In this document: piece after piece, positions 60,019 through 64,000 of the stretch
Layout: each line of letters opens with the position of its first letter
Position numbering within the stretch: the first letter of the stretch is position 1
Translations under genes and position numbers: made by a program
The notes under the pieces: generated by a model
Told to the model about the DNA's origin: nothing
What the model saw: the letters and a program-made list of their open reading frames with translations, nothing else
Databases searched by the model: none
Source of the DNA: Stenotrophomonas maltophilia
GTDB lineage: Bacteria; Pseudomonadota; Gammaproteobacteria; Xanthomonadales; Xanthomonadaceae
Direction of reading: 5' to 3'
Assembly (NCBI RefSeq): GCF_023518235.1
Contig: NZ_CP090423.1
Location: 4,357,001 to 4,421,000, forward strand
DNA length: 64,000 nucleotides

Positions 60019-61338
60019 ATGAAAAAGATGCCTCGCTGGCTTGCCGTGTTTGCGGCCCTGTTGCTGCCCTTTGCTGCCGTCGCGCAGCAGAAGGGGCTGG
60101 ATATCGACATCATCGGCGGCAATGCCTCCGCGCTGCCGATCACCATCGTGCCGATGCCCTACCAGGGTTCGGCGGCTGCACCGCAGACCGACGTCGCCGG
60201 GGTGGTCCGTGCCGACCTGGAGCGCTCCGGCCAGTTCCGCACGCTGCCCGAAGCGCAGATCGTCGAAAAGCCGGTGCGCGGCGGCGACATCCAGTTCGCC
60301 ACCTGGCGCGCGCTGAAGCAGAACTACATCGTGGTCGGCCGCGTGCTCGACGCCGGTGCCGGCGCCTACCGCGTCGAGTACGAACTGTTCGACGTGCCCA
60401 AGGGCGAGCGCCTGCTGGGCCTGGCGATGACCGCCCGTGGCAATGCCATGCGCGATGTCGCCCACCAGATGGCTGACGCCATCTACGAGAAGATCACCGG
60501 CATCCGCGGCGCCTTCTGGACCCGCATCGCCTACGTGACCGCCAGCGGCAAGGGCGACGCCATGCGCTATGCGCTGATGGTGGCCGACTCTGATGGCTAC
60601 AACCCGCAGACCATCGTGCGTTCGGCCGAGCCGCTGCTGTCGCCGTCGTGGAGCCCGGATGGCGGCAAGCTGGCCTATGTCAGCTTCGAGCGTGGCAATT
60701 CGGCCATCTACATCCAGAACATCGCCACCGGCGCGCGTGAGCTGGTCACCAGCTTCCGTGGCATCAACAGCGCCCCGGCGTTCTCGCCCGATGGCCGCAA
60801 GCTGGCCCTGACCCTGTCACGTTCGGGCAACCCGGAAATCTACGTGATGGATCTGGGCAGCAAGCAGCTGACCCAGCTGACCAACCACTTCGCCATCGAT
60901 ACCGAGCCGACCTGGGCGCCGGACGGCAGCGCGGTGTACTTCACCTCCGACCGCGGCGGCCGTCCGCAGGTCTACAAGGTCGGGGCCGGCGGCGGCAGCG
61001 CCGAGCGCGTGACCTTCCAGGGCAACTACAACGCCAAGCCCTCGGTGTCCTACGACGGCAAGAAGATCGCCGTGGCACAGGGCTCGGGCAACAGCTACAA
61101 GATCGCGATGATGGACAGCTCGCTGGGCTCGCCGCGCTGGAGCACGCTGTCCCCGGGTTCGCTGGATGAATCGCCCAGCTTCGCGCCCAACGCAAGCATG
61201 GTGCTGTACGCCGCCCGCGAAGGTGGCCGTGGTGTGTTGTATGCCGTTTCGGCCGATGCGCGGGTTCGCCAGCGCCTGGTCCTGGCCGATGGTGATGTGC
61301 GCGAGCCGGCATGGTCCCCATACCGTACTCAGCGCTAA
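60019..61338 (+). CDS. tolB: Tol-Pal system beta-propeller protein TolB
   Basis: Periplasmic protein, 439 residues from the ATG at 60019 (MKKMPRWLAVFAALLLPFAAVAQQ signal). N-terminal alpha/beta domain, then a six-bladed propeller with repeated S(W/P)SPDG-type motifs (SPSWSPDGGKLAYVSFE, APAFSPDGRKLALTLS, EPTWAPDGSAVYFTSD). A 186-bp gap separates it from tolA, so an additional promoter is possible but none was identified. Confidence 0.96.
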   Translation: MKKMPRWLAVFAALLLPFAAVAQQKGLDIDIIGGNASALPITIVPMPYQGSAAAPQTDVAGVVRADLERSGQFRTLPEAQIVEKPVRGGDIQFATWRALKQNYIVVGRVLDAGAGAYRVEYELFDVPKGERLLGLAMTARGNAMRDVAHQMADAIYEKITGIRGAFWTRIAYVTASGKGDAMRYALMVADSDGYNPQTIVRSAEPLLSPSWSPDGGKLAYVSFERGNSAIYIQNIATGARELVTSFRGINSAPAFSPDGRKLALTLSRSGNPEIYVMDLGSKQLTQLTNHFAIDTEPTWAPDGSAVYFTSDRGGRPQVYKVGAGGGSAERVTFQGNYNAKPSVSYDGKKIAVAQGSGNSYKIAMMDSSLGSPRWSTLSPGSLDESPSFAPNASMVLYAAREGGRGVLYAVSADARVRQRLVLADGDVREPAWSPYRTQR

Positions 61339-61402
61339 AAGAGTGTTAACATTTTCGCTGTCTTGAACCCCTCATCGGCCTAGGAGCCACAAAGGTATCG
61401 CC

Positions 61403-61921
61403 ATGAACAAGTCCACCCGCGTTCTGCTTGTTTCCCTGCTGTCTGTGGCCGTCCTGGCCGGTTGCTCGAAGAAGGTGAAGGAAGAGCCGCAGGCTCCGGT
61501 CGACACCGGCACCTCGACCACCACCCCGACCGGTCCGTCGACCTCCGGCCTGTACGGCCCGGGCGACCTGGACACCGACGCCTGCCTGCGCCAGCGCGTT
61601 GTCTACTTCGACCTGGACAAGGAAGACGTGAAGCCGGAATTCCAGGCCATCATGGCTTGCCACGCCAAGTACCTGCGTGACCGTCCGTCCTCGCGCATCA
61701 CCCTGCAGGGCCACACCGACGAGCGCGGTTCGCGCGCGTACAACCAGGCCCTGGGTGAGCGTCGTGGCAACGGCGTCAACTCGGCCCTGCAGGCCAACGG
61801 TGGCTCGGCTTCGCAGCTGACCGTCGTGTCCTACGGTGAAGAGCGTCCGGTCTGCACCGAGTCGAACGAGTCCTGCTGGTCGCAGAACCGTCGCGTCGAA
61901 ATCGTCTACACCGCGCAGTAA
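61403..61921 (+). CDS. pal: Peptidoglycan-associated lipoprotein Pal
   Basis: 172 residues. Lipoprotein leader VSLLSVAVLAGC, a Pro/Thr/Ser-rich linker, then the OmpA-type domain (VVYFDLDKEDVKPEF, LQGHTDERGSRAYNQALGERRGN, SYGEERPVCTE, QNRRVEIVY). It anchors the outer membrane to peptidoglycan and binds TolB and TolA. Confidence 0.97.
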   Translation: MNKSTRVLLVSLLSVAVLAGCSKKVKEEPQAPVDTGTSTTTPTGPSTSGLYGPGDLDTDACLRQRVVYFDLDKEDVKPEFQAIMACHAKYLRDRPSSRITLQGHTDERGSRAYNQALGERRGNGVNSALQANGGSASQLTVVSYGEERPVCTESNESCWSQNRRVEIVYTAQ

Positions 61922-61924
61922 TCC

Positions 61925-62743
61925 ATGCGCATTGGCATCACATTGATGCTGGTCGTTGCGGCAGCCCTCGTGGCTGCCGCACCGGCGCATGCACAGCGAC
62001 AGAGCCTGGCCGATCGTGTCGGCGCGCTCGAGCAGCAGATGTACAACAACAGTGCCAACCAGGACCTGTTGAACCAGATCAACCAGCTGCGGCAGCAGGT
62101 CACCAGCCTGCAGGCCTCGATCGAGCAGTTGCAGCACGACAACGCCCAGCTCAAGCAGTCCGCCCAGGACCAGTACCTGGATCTGGACAGCCGCCTGAAC
62201 CGGTTGGAAGGGGGCAATGCCGCCCCGGCCCTGCCGCCCGTTCCGGCGAGCGCGCCGAAGGCCGCCCCGGCCCCGGCAAAACCCGCAGCGGCGGCCACTT
62301 CCGAGCGGCCGCCTTCGGTCCATGGCGATGCCGGCAGCCTGGCCGCCACCGGCGACGAGCGCACCTCCTACAACGTCGCCTTCGATTCGCTCAAGGCCGG
62401 CAAGTACGATGACTCGGCGCAGCTGTTCCTGAGCTTCCTGCAGCTGTACCCGAACGGCGTGTACGCGCCGAACGCGCTGTACTGGCTGGGCGAGAGCTAT
62501 TACGCCACCCGCAATTTCCCGATGGCCGAGACCCAGTTCCGTGAACTGCTCTCGCGCTATCCAACCCACGACAAGGCCGCTGGCGGCCTGCTCAAGATCG
62601 GCCTGTCGCAGTATGGCGAGGGCAAGGTCGACCAGGCCCAGCAGACGCTGGAGACCGTCGTGGCGCAGTACCCGGGCTCGGACGCCGCGCGTACCGCCCA
62701 GGACCGCCTGCAGTCCATTCGCCTCGGCAAGCAGATCCGCTGA
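61925..62743 (+). CDS. cpoB: Cell division coordinator CpoB (YbgF)
   Basis: 272 residues, three bases after the pal stop. Signal peptide ending AAPAHAQ, an N-terminal coiled coil (SLADRVGALEQQMYNNSANQ to about residue 85), an Ala/Pro linker, and C-terminal TPR-like repeats (SYNVAFDSLKAGKYDDSAQLF, NALYWLGESYYATRNFPMAE). CpoB coordinates Tol with PBP1B during septation. Last gene of the tol run; SMAG repeats follow. Confidence 0.93.
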   Translation: MRIGITLMLVVAAALVAAAPAHAQRQSLADRVGALEQQMYNNSANQDLLNQINQLRQQVTSLQASIEQLQHDNAQLKQSAQDQYLDLDSRLNRLEGGNAAPALPPVPASAPKAAPAPAKPAAAATSERPPSVHGDAGSLAATGDERTSYNVAFDSLKAGKYDDSAQLFLSFLQLYPNGVYAPNALYWLGESYYATRNFPMAETQFRELLSRYPTHDKAAGGLLKIGLSQYGEGKVDQAQQTLETVVAQYPGSDAARTAQDRLQSIRLGKQIR

Positions 62744-62773
62744 TCCCCTGACCGGGCGTACAATACGTGTCCT

Positions 62774-62890
62774 GTAGAGCCGAGCCCACGCTCGGCTGCT
62801 TTCGTTTCCGGAACGGCAAAGCCGCCCGGATCCGGTAGCGCCGGGCCATACCCGTCCGGTTGCTGTTGTAGAGCCGAGCCATGCTCGGCT
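62774..62890. repeat. Three SMAG-type palindromes after cpoB
   Basis: 62774-62798 (GTAGAGCCGAGC/GCTCGGCT), 62835-62858 (GTAG with a degenerate GCCGGGC stem) and 62868-62890 (GTAGAGCCGAGC/GCTCGGCT). All three point the same way. They separate the tol genes from queE. Confidence 0.75.
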
Positions 62891-62949
62891 GCGTTCGTTA
62901 CCGGCCACGGTAGCCCACCCGCCACGTGTCCCACCAAGAAGTGCCCGCC

Positions 62950-63651
62950 ATGACCGCCGTTACCCCGTCCAACGCCGTCGCCACCCCCAGCGACATCGTG
63001 CAGTCGCCGCTGCCGCGCCTGAAGATCACCGAGATCTTCACCTCGCTGCAGGGCGAAGCCGATACCGCCGGCTGGCCGACCGTGTTCGTGCGCCTGACCG
63101 GCTGCCCGCTGCGCTGCCAGTACTGCGATACGGCCTACGCCTTCCACGGCGGCACCTGGTGGGACATCGACGACATCGTGGCCGAGGTGCTGGCCCAGGG
63201 CGTGCGCCACGTCTGCGTGACCGGCGGCGAGCCGCTGGCGCAGAAGCGCTGCCTGGTGCTGCTGCAGAAGCTGTGCGATGCCGGCATGGACGTCTCGCTG
63301 GAGACCTCCGGCGCACTGGACGTCAGTGCGGTGGACCCGCGCGTATCGCGCGTGGTCGACATCAAGACCCCGGGTTCGGCCGAAGTGGCGCGCAACCGCT
63401 GGGAAAACCTGCCGCTGCTGACCGCCCGCGACCAGATCAAGTTCGTCATCTGCAGCCGCGAAGACTACGACTGGGCCAAGGCCCTGCTGGCCGAGCACGA
63501 TCTGGTCAAGCGCTGCACGGTGTTCTTCTCGCCCAGCAAGGGCGAGATCACCGCGCGCCAGCTGGCCGACTGGATCGTCGAAGACCGCCTGCCGGTGCGC
63601 TTCCAGATGCAGTTGCATAAAATCCTGTGGAACGACGAGCCGGGTCGATGA
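62950..63651 (+). CDS. queE: 7-carboxy-7-deazaguanine synthase QueE
   Basis: Radical SAM enzyme of queuosine/7-deazaguanine synthesis. 233 residues from the ATG at 62950; a GTG at 62926 is an alternative. The cluster motif CPLRCQYCDT (CxxxCxxC) is near the N terminus after FTSLQGEADTAGWPTVFVRLTG, followed by CVTGGEPLAQK. Followed by queC on the same strand, the next partner of the pathway. Confidence 0.95.
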   Translation: MTAVTPSNAVATPSDIVQSPLPRLKITEIFTSLQGEADTAGWPTVFVRLTGCPLRCQYCDTAYAFHGGTWWDIDDIVAEVLAQGVRHVCVTGGEPLAQKRCLVLLQKLCDAGMDVSLETSGALDVSAVDPRVSRVVDIKTPGSAEVARNRWENLPLLTARDQIKFVICSREDYDWAKALLAEHDLVKRCTVFFSPSKGEITARQLADWIVEDRLPVRFQMQLHKILWNDEPGR

Positions 63652-63729
63652 GCCCGCGCAGCGTTCCCTGATGTAGCTCCGGCGCGGGACAGCGTGCTGG
63701 CTTTCCCCTCCCAACCGGATGTTTTACCC

Positions 63730-64000
63730 ATGAAGAAGGCAGTCGTGCTTCTCTCCGGCGGCATGGATTCAGCCGCCGTCATCGCCATGGCCCAGGAACA
63801 GGGCTTCGCCGTGCATGCCCTGAGCGTGCGCTACGGCCAGCGCCACACCTCCGAACTGGACGCCGCCGCCCGCGTGGCCAAGGCCCAGGGCGTGGTCGCG
63901 CACAAGACCGTGGACGTGGACCTGCGCAGCATCGGCGGCTCGGCGCTGACCGACGACATCGACGTGCCCGAGGCCGGCGGTGCCGGCATCCCGGTCACCT
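63730..64000 (+). CDS. queC: 7-cyano-7-deazaguanine synthase QueC (3' end missing)
   Basis: ATP-dependent enzyme converting 7-carboxy-7-deazaguanine to preQ0. 90 residues are visible before the window ends. The start [17 protein letters not shown] carries the PP-loop SGGMDS, followed by [17 protein letters not shown], typical of QueC. It begins 78 bp after queE. Confidence 0.95.
   Translation, partial: MKKAVVLLSGGMDSAAVIAMAQEQGFAVHALSVRYGQRHTSELDAAARVAKAQGVVAHKTVDVDLRSIGGSALTDDIDVPEAGGAGIPVT

Noticed and set aside
63652-63729. A tRNA or riboswitch between queE and queC
   Set aside because: No cloverleaf or T-loop sequence, and no preQ1-like pseudoknot pattern could be made out in the 78 bp.

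Overview
The window is high-GC chromosomal DNA from a gammaproteobacterium of the Xanthomonadaceae, almost certainly Stenotrophomonas maltophilia or a very close relative. The clearest marker is a divergent ampR-blaL2 pair (43283-45235) encoding the class A L2 beta-lactamase with a twin-arginine leader. Support comes from the many short GTAG-ended palindromes of the SMAG type known from this species, TonB-dependent receptors, DUF3011 and DUF3574 proteins, and the pilB/pilR/pilS-sucCD order typical of the family. It looks like core chromosome: no phage, integrase, insertion sequence, CRISPR array, rRNA or tRNA was seen. Both ends cut genes (pilB on the left, queC on the right).

Left part (1-13.8 kb): the end of pilB, then pilR and pilS (type IV pilus control) on the minus strand, sucCD (succinyl-CoA synthetase) with a clear terminator, glutamine-dependent nadE, a secreted lipase-like hydrolase, bamD, and divergent from it a compact run rluD-pgeF-DUF4166-DCC protein.

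Middle (13.8-36.3 kb): a YidB/OmpA-type membrane protein, a trehalose-related operon otsB-GH15-otsA, a TonB-dependent receptor, two small exported proteins, a PoxB-type pyruvate oxidase with a purine-permease-like transporter, a glutathione transferase, a DUF3014 protein, clpB behind a recognisable heat-shock promoter, a MipA/OmpV protein beside an RstAB-like two-component system, and a metY-type sulfhydrylase followed by a strong terminator.

Right part (36.3-64 kb): a ybaL-type cation:proton antiporter, a second TonB-dependent receptor related to the first, an ABC-F ATPase, ampR-blaL2, another CPA2 antiporter, a lipoprotein, a triple-DUF3011 protein, aspS with a small acidic protein and a GNAT enzyme, an esterase-like hydrolase, yebC, ruvC-ruvA-kup-ruvB, ybgC-tolQRAB-pal-cpoB (envelope constriction), and queE-queC (queuosine precursor synthesis).

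Between genes the sequence is dominated by palindromic repeats of three kinds: short SMAG-like elements (more than twenty), a longer GGGTCAGATC inverted repeat (three copies plus a half copy that supplies the kup stop codon), and a structured element of about 130 bp present twice (36587-36720 and 55840-55980) whose stems differ between copies by compensating changes. That last element is the best candidate here for something under-described. I found no convincing new multi-gene system.
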